Source: Aminobacterium sp. MB27-C1 (lineage in GTDB: Bacteria; Synergistota; Synergistia; Synergistales; Aminobacteriaceae). Taken from it: DNA of 64,000 nt. A program made the position numbers and the translations under genes. The notes beneath the pieces were generated by a model. That model made no database searches and was not told the DNA's origin. It saw only the letters and a list, made by a program, of their open reading frames with translations. Below, piece after piece: positions 24,698 through 32,218 of the stretch (position 1 is its first letter; each line of letters starts with the position of its first letter). The stretch spans positions 1,674,001 through 1,738,000 of the forward strand of contig NZ_CP133089.1 in the NCBI RefSeq assembly GCF_030908405.1, in the 5' to 3' direction.

Positions 24698-25501
24698 CTA
24701 TCTATAGTGAACAACAGCCACTCCTTCATCAGTGATAATCTCTTCAAGCTTTTTTACATGTTCTTTCGACGGGGTTTCAAAGTCATGCCAATACTTTTCA
24801 AGGCCAAGAAGTCCGTATTTGAATGCGCCGAAATTATGATAGGGCAACAGCTCCATTATCTTCCATCTCATATGGCGCGAAACAAATCGAGCAGTATTTC
24901 TAATATTTTCTTCGCTATCATTAACATGCATTATGAGCGGAACACGAATCACTGTCTTTATTCCAGTTGCACCTATACACTTAAGATTATCAAGAATTAT
25001 TTTATTCTCCACACCTGTCAGCCTCTTATGATGAATACTCTCCATATGCTTAATATCGGCAAAGACAAAATCGAGTTTTTCAATAATATCTGATGCATCC
25101 TGCCAATTGAAAAAACACGACGTTTCTACCGCCTGAGAAAATCTGGATGAAGAACACTCTCTTACAAGTTGCCGTAAATTTCTGGGGTAAAAAAAGGGTT
25201 CCCCTCCCGACCATGTGACTCCCCCTTCAGAGTGACGGTAAAAAAGAGAATATCGTTCAAGTTCCCTAACAATTTCATCTACAGACATAAAACGGCCCAT
25301 AACTTCACCTTTACCAGAAGACAAGATAACTTCTTTGGGGAATGGCGTCCATGTTTCAGGGTTACAGCACCAATGACAGCGGAGAGGACACCCGCTCAAA
25401 AAAACTGTTGAACGGATTCCCTCTCCATCATTGACAGAAAAATGCTGAATTTGAGAGACACAAATTTTTCTATCTGCCATATCTAACTTAGAAAGATCCA
25501 T
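24698..25501 (-). CDS. Glycyl radical enzyme activating enzyme (radical SAM)
   Basis: This 267-residue radical SAM protein installs the glycyl radical on the partner enzyme encoded just upstream. The cluster motif CPLRCHWC (CxxxCxxC), preceded by NDGEGIRSTVFLSG, binds the [4Fe-4S] centre; WSGGEP is the SAM-contacting GGE motif. The long insert with two extra clusters found in many activases is missing, so it resembles pyruvate formate-lyase activase. The start at 25501 overlaps the enzyme gene by 14 bases; ATG 25480 is an alternative start. Both genes are under the XRE-cupin promoter. Confidence 0.92.
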   Translation of the reverse strand: MDLSKLDMADRKICVSQIQHFSVNDGEGIRSTVFLSGCPLRCHWCCNPETWTPFPKEVILSSGKGEVMGRFMSVDEIVRELERYSLFYRHSEGGVTWSGGEPFFYPRNLRQLVRECSSSRFSQAVETSCFFNWQDASDIIEKLDFVFADIKHMESIHHKRLTGVENKIILDNLKCIGATGIKTVIRVPLIMHVNDSEENIRNTARFVSRHMRWKIMELLPYHNFGAFKYGLLGLEKYWHDFETPSKEHVKKLEEIITDEGVAVVHYR

Positions 25502-27860
25502 GTTCCGTTCGAGCTATAATAGCATCTTGCATCTCCCGAGAAAGATTGACAAACTGGGTGCTATATCCAGCCACTCTTACTAGCAGATCGCGATATTGCT
25601 CTGGTTTTGCCTGAGCCTTTCTTAATTCCTCTGTAGAAATTGTGTTAAATTGAACATGAAAAGCCCCTAAGGAAAAATACGCCTGGATCATGGCACCCAA
25701 ATTACGAAGCCCTCTATCGGAACTAACCAATTCTTTATTCAATCTCAAGTTAAGAAGAGTACCTCCAGCATGAACATCATGATTCACCTTCGCTGCTGAA
25801 CGCATCACTGCAAGGGGAGTCGTTACATCGCTTCCGGCAAAGGGAGAAACACCTTCTGTAAGAGGTTCTTTCGCTCTTCTGCCACATGGAAGAGCTCCCA
25901 CAATTTTCCCTGTGGGGACATAGTTGGAAATACCCATAAAAGCCGAATTAAAGGGGGACCCCAATATATCTTTATGTCTACGGGTTTCACGATAATAGAA
26001 ATCAGAAATCTCTGTCACAAGCGAATCTACATAGTCGTCATCGTTTCCATATTTAGGAACGTGAAGTGCTTTCTCTCGCAAGTTTTCGTACCCTTCCCAA
26101 TTACTATTTAAAGCAGAAAAGATCTCTTCCATAGTAGTTTTCTTGTCATCAAAAACCAGCTTTTTTATTGCAGCAAGAGAGTTCGCAACAACACCTAGGC
26201 CAATTCCCGTAAGAACAGGACCTATATTATATTTAGCTCCTCCTTTGCTAAGATCTGTCCCCTTGTCGAGACACCCATCTACACAAATTGAGAGGAAGGG
26301 ACGAGGAACCATCTCCATATGAATTTTCTGGGCTGTAACTGTTCCAATTACGGAATGGTCGACCAAATAGGAAAGTTGTCGCATAAAAGCCTCTTTAACC
26401 TCACGAAAATCTTTAAACTCTCTGGCAGGTTTTTCAGAAAGACCTAAAGGTTCTCCTGTGAGGCGACTCTTTCCCTCATTTAGCGCATATTCTAAAGCCG
26501 CTCCGAAATTTACATTAACAGCAGAGGTCCATTCTCCAGTTTTTCTAAAATGAGGAACGACACAGCCACAATTGCTCCAATCTCGTGCATCTTCAGGATC
26601 GTATCCAGCTTGCAAAAGCATGTCGGCTCCTGCTCTGTCGTTATGAATAGCGGGGAAACCTAATCCTTTACTTACAAGCTTTGCTACTGCCATTACAAAC
26701 TTATGTGGAGAATCTGGATGTATTCTTACACTCAAACCTGGTTGGTGCGTTTTTACACTGGCTGTAGCTTCTAGACAAATATAAGAGAGATCATTTGTTC
26801 CGTCACTTCCGTCTCTTTTACGTCCTCCTACTGTCAAATTTTGAAACTGATTGTACCCTGCAAAATAATTAGCCGTATTAGAAGAAATTGTCCACACCCA
26901 TTCAGAAAGCTTGAGCCAGAGACATTCAATTAATTCTTGTGCTTTTTCTCTATTCAACTGGCCTTTTTCTACATCAGATTTATAAAAAGGGTACATGTAT
27001 TGATCAAAACGCCCTAGATTTAGGGCCAGAGGATTTTCAGAAATAATACCGCCGAGTTGCACAAACCATACGAACTGACAAGCCTCGCGAAATGTTCGAG
27101 GTGGTTCTGCTGGAACACGCTTGCACACATCAGAAATGGCAAGAAGTTCGACCTTTCTTATTTCATCTTCTTCTGAAAGAGCCATTGTTCTAGCCATCTC
27201 ACTATATCGTTCCGCCAGGCGCATAATGCCATTACAGGCAATAATCACAGAGTTATAAAAATCAATTTTTTCTATATTCGAAAAAGAATCGGCTTTAAGC
27301 AACGACAGCTTTCTTTCTGCATCATCACGTATTTTTCTATATCCCCGAGGGAAAAGTACATCCTGATAATCAGGAGTGACTTCTCCCACAGCTTGACGCC
27401 ATTTTGAGTCGTTGTCGAGAATACCTGTATCAACAAGAATTTTGGCCGTATCTTTTGGAACCCGCGTAAGAAAAGTTTCTTCCAGAGAGTTTCCCTTCCA
27501 ATATGGCCATACATTTTTTCGTAAAAAGTTTTTCTGCTCTTCTGTAATGACATAAGGATCCTGAGGCCGCTTATCAAAGGAATCCATCTCCCTATCAACC
27601 CACATCCACGAAAACTCTGGAGTCAAAATAGCTGTTCGTCGGAACTCACCTGGGGTTCCTACAAGGAGTTCTTCAGGAAAAATAAGAGCTGGGAGTTTTT
27701 CACACGCTTCAGCAAAAGCTTTTGCCCTTCGCACTGCTATTGGTTCTCCCGCTGTTTTCTTATGGGAGTTTGTCCATATCTCAGCTCGTAAACAACTAAT
27801 AGATGGTTTGCTATTAATATATTCCTTTCGAATTTTCTCAGTCCTTTGGCTAATACTCAT
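25488..27860 (-). CDS. Glycyl radical enzyme of unknown substrate
   Basis: This 790-residue protein has the pyruvate formate-lyase barrel. The radical-bearing Gly765 is in RVAGYSTQFVNLS near the C-terminus, and the thiyl Cys433 is in NCGCVVP. In dehydratase and C-S or C-N lyase members the second residue after that Cys is Glu (GCVE), acting as a base; here it is Val435. Canonical formate-lyase has a Cys-Cys pair, and here the residues are Cys431 and Cys433 with Gly between. It therefore fits no subclass I know. The start is ATG 27860, eight bases after AAGGAG. A cupin regulator precedes it and the activase overlaps its end. Confidence 0.92.
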   Translation of the reverse strand: MSISQRTEKIRKEYINSKPSISCLRAEIWTNSHKKTAGEPIAVRRAKAFAEACEKLPALIFPEELLVGTPGEFRRTAILTPEFSWMWVDREMDSFDKRPQDPYVITEEQKNFLRKNVWPYWKGNSLEETFLTRVPKDTAKILVDTGILDNDSKWRQAVGEVTPDYQDVLFPRGYRKIRDDAERKLSLLKADSFSNIEKIDFYNSVIIACNGIMRLAERYSEMARTMALSEEDEIRKVELLAISDVCKRVPAEPPRTFREACQFVWFVQLGGIISENPLALNLGRFDQYMYPFYKSDVEKGQLNREKAQELIECLWLKLSEWVWTISSNTANYFAGYNQFQNLTVGGRKRDGSDGTNDLSYICLEATASVKTHQPGLSVRIHPDSPHKFVMAVAKLVSKGLGFPAIHNDRAGADMLLQAGYDPEDARDWSNCGCVVPHFRKTGEWTSAVNVNFGAALEYALNEGKSRLTGEPLGLSEKPAREFKDFREVKEAFMRQLSYLVDHSVIGTVTAQKIHMEMVPRPFLSICVDGCLDKGTDLSKGGAKYNIGPVLTGIGLGVVANSLAAIKKLVFDDKKTTMEEIFSALNSNWEGYENLREKALHVPKYGNDDDYVDSLVTEISDFYYRETRRHKDILGSPFNSAFMGISNYVPTGKIVGALPCGRRAKEPLTEGVSPFAGSDVTTPLAVMRSAAKVNHDVHAGGTLLNLRLNKELVSSDRGLRNLGAMIQAYFSLGAFHVQFNTISTEELRKAQAKPEQYRDLLVRVAGYSTQFVNLSREMQDAIIARTEHGSF

Positions 27861-27883
27861 TATTATCACTCCTTACAACCACA

Positions 27884-28438
27884 CTATTCTGGGTAAAACA
27901 TAATAACGCAAAGTCGCGTTATGCCATTTCCGGAATTATGGTAGGAATGGGGGCGATCAGAACGAAATTTAATCGATTCACCTGCTTTCAGCGAGTGCTC
28001 TTCCGTCCCAGAAGTTACAGTCAACTCACCTTCAAAAACTAAAACGTATTCAACAGTCCTTGGATTGTGAGGCTCAGAAGAAGAATAAGCTCCCTTATCT
28101 AACTCAATAGATAGAATTTCAGATCGGGTTTCTCCATCAAAAGGGAAGACAGGATAGACGCGAAAAAGTCCGTTATCTCCGACAATAGGCGAGATATGTT
28201 TTTTTGAAATTATTACCGTATCAGAACGGTGAGATTCAGTGAGATCGACGAGAGAAACCCTAAGCCCATTCGCTATTTTCCACACAGTCTGGAGGGTAGG
28301 ATTTGATTCGCCCCTCTCTATCTGCCCCAACATGCTTTTGCTGACACCTGTCATTTCTGAAACCTTATCGAGACTAAGCTTTCTTTCTTCTCGAATACAT
28401 CGAAGATTAGCAGCTAAAACTAATTTCATATCTTCCAT
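27884..28438 (-). CDS. XRE-cupin transcription regulator
   Basis: This regulator of about 184 residues has an N-terminal helix-turn-helix of the XRE type (LSLDKVSEMTGVSKSMLGQIERG) and a C-terminal single cupin domain with PHNPRTVEYVLVFEGELTV and SFRSDRPHSYHN-like metal-site histidines (SDRPHSYHN). Such proteins sense a small metabolite through the cupin. It is transcribed just ahead of the glycyl radical enzyme gene, 23 bases away, and an inverted repeat lies in its promoter region. The start is uncertain among several close ATGs (28447, 28444, 28438, 28429); 28438 has GGGG nine bases upstream. Confidence 0.9.
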   Translation of the reverse strand: MEDMKLVLAANLRCIREERKLSLDKVSEMTGVSKSMLGQIERGESNPTLQTVWKIANGLRVSLVDLTESHRSDTVIISKKHISPIVGDNGLFRVYPVFPFDGETRSEILSIELDKGAYSSSEPHNPRTVEYVLVFEGELTVTSGTEEHSLKAGESIKFRSDRPHSYHNSGNGITRLCVIMFYPE

Positions 28439-28457
28439 AGACATCATCCCCTACGCT

Positions 28458-28480
28458 AAAACGCTTATTTTGTGCGTTAT
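28458..28480. promoter_or_regulatory. Inverted repeat, candidate operator of the XRE-cupin regulator
   Basis: AACGC at 28460-28464 and GCGTT at 28474-28478 form an inverted repeat with a nine-base spacer, just downstream of the -10 element. It could be the regulator's own site. Confidence 0.5.
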
Positions 28481-28493
28481 AACGGTCAAAAAA

Positions 28494-28522
28494 ACCATAG
28501 CACTTAAGCTATTTTGCGTCAA
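28494..28522 (-). promoter_or_regulatory. Promoter of the glycyl radical enzyme operon
   Basis: On the minus strand TTGACG (28522-28517) and TATGGT (28499-28494) are spaced 17 bp, upstream of the regulator gene. Confidence 0.65.
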
Positions 28523-28578
28523 TAAGGTATCTATAACTAAGAGGATATAGCATGTTGATGAAGAAGGAGGGTGTTACT

Positions 28579-28882
28579 ATGAAATGCACGTTACTTTTGT
28601 TATTCACTGGATCAATTATATTTTTCATGGCAACACGTACGTATGCCGCATCTATAAAAAGGGTATTTATGTTTGCGTTTGCTGTGGTGCCAAGCTTCTG
28701 GGCAACCGTAAAAGATGCTCCTATAACAGCAAGGCAAGATCTCTTTTTTGGAATGGAACGAACAGAAGTGCTTTGCGCCCGGTTTTGACGCTCACTTAGA
28801 GCATCTCTTTCCAGATGGGCCTAAACCAACTGGAATGCGATATTGCATAAACTCAACTGCTTTGAAATTTATTCCCCGCTAA
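28579..28882 (+). pseudogene. msrB: Broken methionine sulfoxide reductase B with signal peptide
   Basis: Three frame segments give a degraded MsrB, which reduces methionine-R-sulfoxide. ATG 28579 (AAGGAGG ten bases upstream) begins a signal peptide ending TRTYAAS. A second frame near 28660 reads KKGIYVCVCCGAKLL, the MsrB zinc-cysteine region. The first frame resumes with [13 protein letters not shown] up to a TGA at 28786, where one extra T breaks the frame; the third segment then reads [16 protein letters not shown] and [13 protein letters not shown], including the catalytic Cys. Part of the middle is missing. The order and completeness of the ends show recent decay. Confidence 0.82.
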
Positions 28883-28886
28883 ACAG

Positions 28887-29108
28887 CTAAAGTTCAAGAG
28901 TATTCAATATATCACGTAGTTTCTTTATTTCTTCGCATGTCAGTGTTATGCCTTTGCTCATTTTTGTATGCGTTGGATCCCAGTCTCTAAGGTCGTATTT
29001 AGGTTCTCTATCATTCCAACTAACAAGATTTAATTCTTTTTGCCATCCTTTCGACGACTCAGCAAGGACACCGTAACTTTCTTTGATTTCATACTTAATA
29101 TCTGTCAT
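28887..29108 (-). CDS. YdbC-like PC4 family protein
   Basis: This 73-residue protein matches the YdbC/PC4 group of single-stranded nucleic-acid-binding proteins. The segments IKESYGVLAESSKGWQKEL, LVSWNDREPKYDLRDWDP and KGITLTCEEIKKLRDIL are typical. Family members have a PC4-like beta sheet that binds ssDNA and may affect transcription or replication. I start at ATG 29108 with AAGGAG seven bases upstream, rather than 29132. It ends five bases from the msrB remnant and lies near the mazEF module. Confidence 0.88.
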   Translation of the reverse strand: MTDIKYEIKESYGVLAESSKGWQKELNLVSWNDREPKYDLRDWDPTHTKMSKGITLTCEEIKKLRDILNTLEL

Positions 29109-29161
29109 TTTAACTCTCCTTAGTTTTTTCATATGGATGATATAAAAAAAGGAAAGATAAT

Positions 29162-29515
29162 CTACATATCAAGCAACGTAACAATTTTCGCCAAAACCTC
29201 ATCAACGAAAATCGAATCTGCACACTCACAGTATGAGGCATTGCGAGCTCTCCAGTCAATACTACGTAATGCGTCTGCAAGTACCACGCCATCTGTTTTC
29301 ATTTTGAGCTCGTCTATCTTTACTTCAAAAGGATACCCCTTTTCTTGCTTTGTAAAAGGAACAATAAGACATAAGCCTGAACGGATGTTGTATTCAAATG
29401 GCGATAAGACAAGAACTGGCCGTTTTTGTCCCCCTTGTTCATGCCCTTTAACCGGTTTGAGATCGACAAGTATAACATGCCCACGATCAGGAAAACGCCG
29501 CTTCTCTTCTACCAT
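29162..29515 (-). CDS. mazF: Type II toxin MazF/PemK family
   Basis: This 117-residue endoribonuclease toxin has the MazF/PemK beginning RGHVILVDLKPVKGHEQGG, then KRPVLVLSP and GYPFEV, then DALRSIDW. Members cut mRNA at short sites. The start at 29515 overlaps the antitoxin stop by seven bases. The core residues expected at the start (Arg of RPVLVLSP) are present, so it appears complete and active. Whether it serves stress or stabilises the adjoining segment is not known. Confidence 0.92.
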   Translation of the reverse strand: MVEEKRRFPDRGHVILVDLKPVKGHEQGGQKRPVLVLSPFEYNIRSGLCLIVPFTKQEKGYPFEVKIDELKMKTDGVVLADALRSIDWRARNASYCECADSIFVDEVLAKIVTLLDM

Positions 29516-29784
29516 CGTTCTGCTCCTTCGTCACTTCCCCAATCTATTTCTTCATGCTTATTCTCGTCTGTTATCTTTGACACAAGTTCTTCTAAAGAAT
29601 ATTTACGAATTGGGCAAAAAACAATACAATTACCTTCTATCCTAATTTTTAGAGAATGACCTGCCGCAAGTCCTAGTGCCTTCACGACATGTTTAGGAAT
29701 CCTTACGCCGATACTATTGCCCCATTTCGCCAATCGTACAACTGGATCTGATAATTTTGTCTTATAAGTAGAAGCTGACAACAT
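29509..29784 (-). CDS. mazE: Antitoxin MazE (AbrB/SpoVT fold)
   Basis: This 91-residue antitoxin has an N-terminal swapped-hairpin DNA-binding domain: VVRLAKWGNSIGVRIPKHVVKALGL is the diagnostic segment. A flexible acidic C-terminal half (ENKHEEIDWG) would bind the toxin. AAAGGAGG lies six bases before ATG 29784. It is the first gene of the pair and overlaps mazF. It likely represses its own promoter through the palindrome at 29806-29830. Confidence 0.93.
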   Translation of the reverse strand: MLSASTYKTKLSDPVVRLAKWGNSIGVRIPKHVVKALGLAAGHSLKIRIEGNCIVFCPIRKYSLEELVSKITDENKHEEIDWGSDEGAERW

Positions 29785-29805
29785 GTTCTTGCCTCCTTTG
29801 CTCGC

Positions 29806-29830
29806 AAATGATATACATAGTATATCATTT
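29806..29830. promoter_or_regulatory. Operator palindrome of mazEF
   Basis: AAATGATATA and TATATCATTT form a perfect 10-bp inverted repeat with a five-base spacer, 22 bases upstream of mazE. This is the usual position for MazE-MazF autorepression. Confidence 0.75.
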
Positions 29831-29836
29831 ATCCCT

Positions 29837-29944
29837 TTAAAAAACTTCTACTGTTTTAGCCACAATTCGTATGCAACTTCTAATCCATCTGTCCAAGCTT
29901 TTTATCAGTGTCTTTGCGTCTGCCATTTTTCTGTAGCCAGCTAT
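29837..29944 (-). pseudogene. Possible group II intron maturase C-terminal remnant
   Basis: A minus-strand frame between 29944 and 29837 reads GYRKMADAKTLIKSLDRW followed by IRSCIRIVA, then ends in TAA. The pattern of a KMAD, a LDxWIR and a basic IR recalls the intron-maturase (GIIM) domain end of group II intron reverse transcriptases. It lacks the WKQWK end, and no catalytic domain is nearby. Only about 35 codons remain, so this is tentative. Confidence 0.35.
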
Positions 29945-29947
29945 AAT

Positions 29948-29988
29948 TAAAAAAGGACTTCAAACACATAAAAGCGTTGAAGTCCTTT
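29948..29988 (-). terminator. Terminator after tRNA-Leu
   Basis: AAGGACTTCAA pairs with TTGAAGTCCTT around a 12-base loop, followed on the minus strand by TTTTT. It lies 15 bases beyond the tRNA 3' end. Confidence 0.8.
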
Positions 29989-30002
29989 ACTCTTTCTTAT
30001 TA

Positions 30003-30088
30003 TGGTGCCGGAGGGGAGACTCGAACTCCCACAGGGTCGCCCCCGGCGGATTTTGAATCCGCTGCGTCTACCATTCCGCCACTCCGGC
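30003..30088 (-). tRNA. tRNA-Leu (CAA)
   Basis: The minus strand gives an 86-base class II tRNA: acceptor GCCGGAG pairs with CTCCGGC followed by ACCA encoded in the gene. The D-arm contains GGTAGACGC, the anticodon loop is TTCAAAA (anticodon CAA) closed by GCGGA/TCCGC, the long variable arm is CGGGGGCGACCCTG, and the T-arm has GGGAGTTCGAGTCTCCC. The long variable arm and anticodon give leucine. Confidence 0.95.
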
Positions 30089-30149
30089 AACGCCAATATT
30101 TCTACCACATATAAAGCATGATGTCTAGTGCGAAGTTGAAGTTTCAAGC

Positions 30150-31439
30150 TTAAAACATCGATTTAACGGTGTTTCCGCTTAAATGTATTATCCAACATAG
30201 AAGAAAGAGCCATAATACAAGCCCTACCACTCCAAAGATAGCAATTGACCACACGGCACCTCCGCAAAAAACTCCTAAGTAAAGCGCCCCAATACGAGAG
30301 ACCAAAATCACAGCCTGAAAAATTGTATTTTGACGCTGTCTTTCAAGAATATAAAGAATGCTATAAAGAGGAGCTGTACAAAAAACGATAAAGAACCATG
30401 GTGCTATCCATTGCGTGTAAACTCCCGCCATATACCAACGTTCCCCGAAGAGAAAAGAAAAAATCTGTGGCCCTAAAAGCGTAAGAAGAAAGAAGGGCAC
30501 AAAACCTATACAAAAAAGCCTTCTAAAGGTAGATCGAGTGAGTTCGGCGAGTGTTCCATTATGTACCGCCCGGCTTGCCTGTTGAAAAAACACTTGTCTT
30601 ACGGCCATTCCAATAAAAAACATGGGAAGGTTGATCACTTGAAACGAGAGAGCAAAATAGCCTGTAACCTGTGCATCATAGACAGAAGTCAAAATAAGCG
30701 GAGTAAGCTGGCTGCTAAGGGTATTCATAAGATCTGACCACGTATTATAAAGAGGAAACCGCCGATAGGTTGCAGCAACGTAACGTAAACGTTCTGGTGA
30801 AGCAGCTTTAAGTTGACGCCACGAAAAGGTCTTAATTAAAAGATAGATTACGCCCATTCCTTGACTGATCATATATCCAGCTATAAGACCCAAGGGGCGC
30901 AAAAAAGCCAATCCCATACCTAAAGTCACAAAACTACTCATAATCCCTTGAATAACCTTCGAAAGAGCTAGTTCGCTAAATCTCTTTTCCCGAGTGCACC
31001 AGCTCGTAATAATTTTATACATACCTGCCCATAAAATGCCTATAGGGAAAAGCCAAAAACTTATACCTCCCGTTGGCTGGATACCTTTAAAAAATGGGCG
31101 TGACACAACAAAAAGGAAACTGAAAAGGGCTACTAAGACTACCTCTATAATAATACTGAGGATAAAAAGGGCCGTTCCATCTCCTTCTCTGGAAGGGATT
31201 GGTATTGCCTGATGGTAGGCCAAACCTGAAAGACTTACTCCTGTTAAGAGTATGGACGAATAAAGGGCTAACATCCCATAGTCTGCTGGAGAATACAATC
31301 GAGAGGCGAAGGGCATAGTCGCAAGTAACGCTATTTGCCCTATTGAATTACCAAGGGTAAGAATCCACATATCCCTGGTAGAAGAAGACTGAGAAACAGT
31401 TTCAAGAAAAGGAAGCAATCTACGGCGCAACCCAGACAT
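30150..31439 (-). CDS. Wzx-like polysaccharide flippase (MOP superfamily)
   Basis: This 429-residue membrane protein has about 12 segments and belongs to the polysaccharide-exporting branch of the MOP superfamily. LTLGNSIGQIALLATMPFASRLYSPADYG near the N-terminus and YFALSFQVINLPMFFIGMAVRQVFF in the middle are typical of O-antigen or lipid-linked sugar flippases. It would move undecaprenyl-linked glycans across the inner membrane. No glycosyltransferase genes are beside it. GGAG is eight bases before ATG 31439. It ends 62 bases from the tRNA gene. Confidence 0.88.
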   Translation of the reverse strand: MSGLRRRLLPFLETVSQSSSTRDMWILTLGNSIGQIALLATMPFASRLYSPADYGMLALYSSILLTGVSLSGLAYHQAIPIPSREGDGTALFILSIIIEVVLVALFSFLFVVSRPFFKGIQPTGGISFWLFPIGILWAGMYKIITSWCTREKRFSELALSKVIQGIMSSFVTLGMGLAFLRPLGLIAGYMISQGMGVIYLLIKTFSWRQLKAASPERLRYVAATYRRFPLYNTWSDLMNTLSSQLTPLILTSVYDAQVTGYFALSFQVINLPMFFIGMAVRQVFFQQASRAVHNGTLAELTRSTFRRLFCIGFVPFFLLTLLGPQIFSFLFGERWYMAGVYTQWIAPWFFIVFCTAPLYSILYILERQRQNTIFQAVILVSRIGALYLGVFCGGAVWSIAIFGVVGLVLWLFLLCWIIHLSGNTVKSMF

Positions 31440-31533
31440 ATATGTTATCTCCTACAGTTATTTTTTAAGACTACCGCGCTATAGATTAACAGAAATTATG
31501 GGTTACGTCTCCAATTTTATGGAGATTTAATAG

Positions 31534-31561
31534 TTACATCTTTCCCGATGTTGTGTATAAT
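31534..31561 (+). promoter_or_regulatory. Promoter for the cobalamin adenosyltransferase gene
   Basis: TTACAT at 31534-31539 and a perfect TATAAT at 31556-31561 are 16 bp apart, about 40 bases before the start codon. Confidence 0.6.
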
Positions 31562-31602
31562 GTGCCCAAGGAGCGAATTCTTTACAGAGGGGGGGAACAA
31601 GG

Positions 31603-32133
31603 TTGGCCAAAACGTGGATTACAACTAAAGGGGGCGATTTTGGCGAAACTAGCCTTGGTAATGGAGAACGTGTTCCTAAAGATCATTTACGCGTAGAAGT
31701 TTACGGAACTATTGATGAATGTCAGGCCCATGTTGGGATGGCCCGGGCATTCTGTGAGAATGAAGAAATTTGCGAAACTCTTTGCTGGCTTGAGCAACAA
31801 ATGGGAATTTTAATGGGGCATTTAGCACTTTTCCCCGGGTTACCATGCCCGAACATTTCAGATCTCGAAGCTATTGTTGGTAAAGTTGGAAAGATAACAG
31901 GTGAAACTTTCCGTTTTATTAGACCCGGCGACTCAAAGGCAGGGGCCGCATTGCACGTCGCACGAACCGTAGCTCGAAGGGCTGAACGTTTAGCCGTAAA
32001 ACTTTTCCGCACTAAAGAATTACAAGAAGATAGTTATTCATACATTAATAGGCTTTCAGATGTTATTTACGCCCTATCACTGTGGTACGACTATGTAACT
32101 CGTCAAGAAGAAGAGGCTAATAGTTGCCAATAA
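31603..32133 (+). CDS. Cob(I)alamin adenosyltransferase, PduO type
   Basis: This 176-residue enzyme attaches adenosyl from ATP to cob(I)alamin to give coenzyme B12. The ATP-binding beginning TTKGGDFGETSLGNGERVPKD and VEVYGTIDECQAHVG, then FIRPGDSKAGAALHVARTVARRAER and YINRLSDVIY are the PduO signature, with the Arg/Asp/Asn residues at the cobalamin and ATP interface intact. The start is TTG 31603, with GAGGGGGG about eight bases upstream. It has its own promoter and a GntR gene follows 85 bases later. Confidence 0.92.
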   Translation: MAKTWITTKGGDFGETSLGNGERVPKDHLRVEVYGTIDECQAHVGMARAFCENEEICETLCWLEQQMGILMGHLALFPGLPCPNISDLEAIVGKVGKITGETFRFIRPGDSKAGAALHVARTVARRAERLAVKLFRTKELQEDSYSYINRLSDVIYALSLWYDYVTRQEEEANSCQ

Positions 32134-32218
32134 ACAGAATAGAACGAATAGACTAATAAGAATGCTTCCATGGTGTATAATGGGTGCAAAGTGCTAGGTT
32201 TTGAGGAGGACTGTGACT

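Noticed and set aside
25488-27860. Calling the glycyl radical enzyme pyruvate formate-lyase
   Set aside because: Canonical formate-lyase has two adjacent cysteines; this protein has Cys-Gly-Cys and other family differences, so a generic name is safer.
28552-28788. Annotating 28552-28788 as a small intact secreted protein
   Set aside because: The frames beside it give unmistakable MsrB segments, so it is part of a broken gene.
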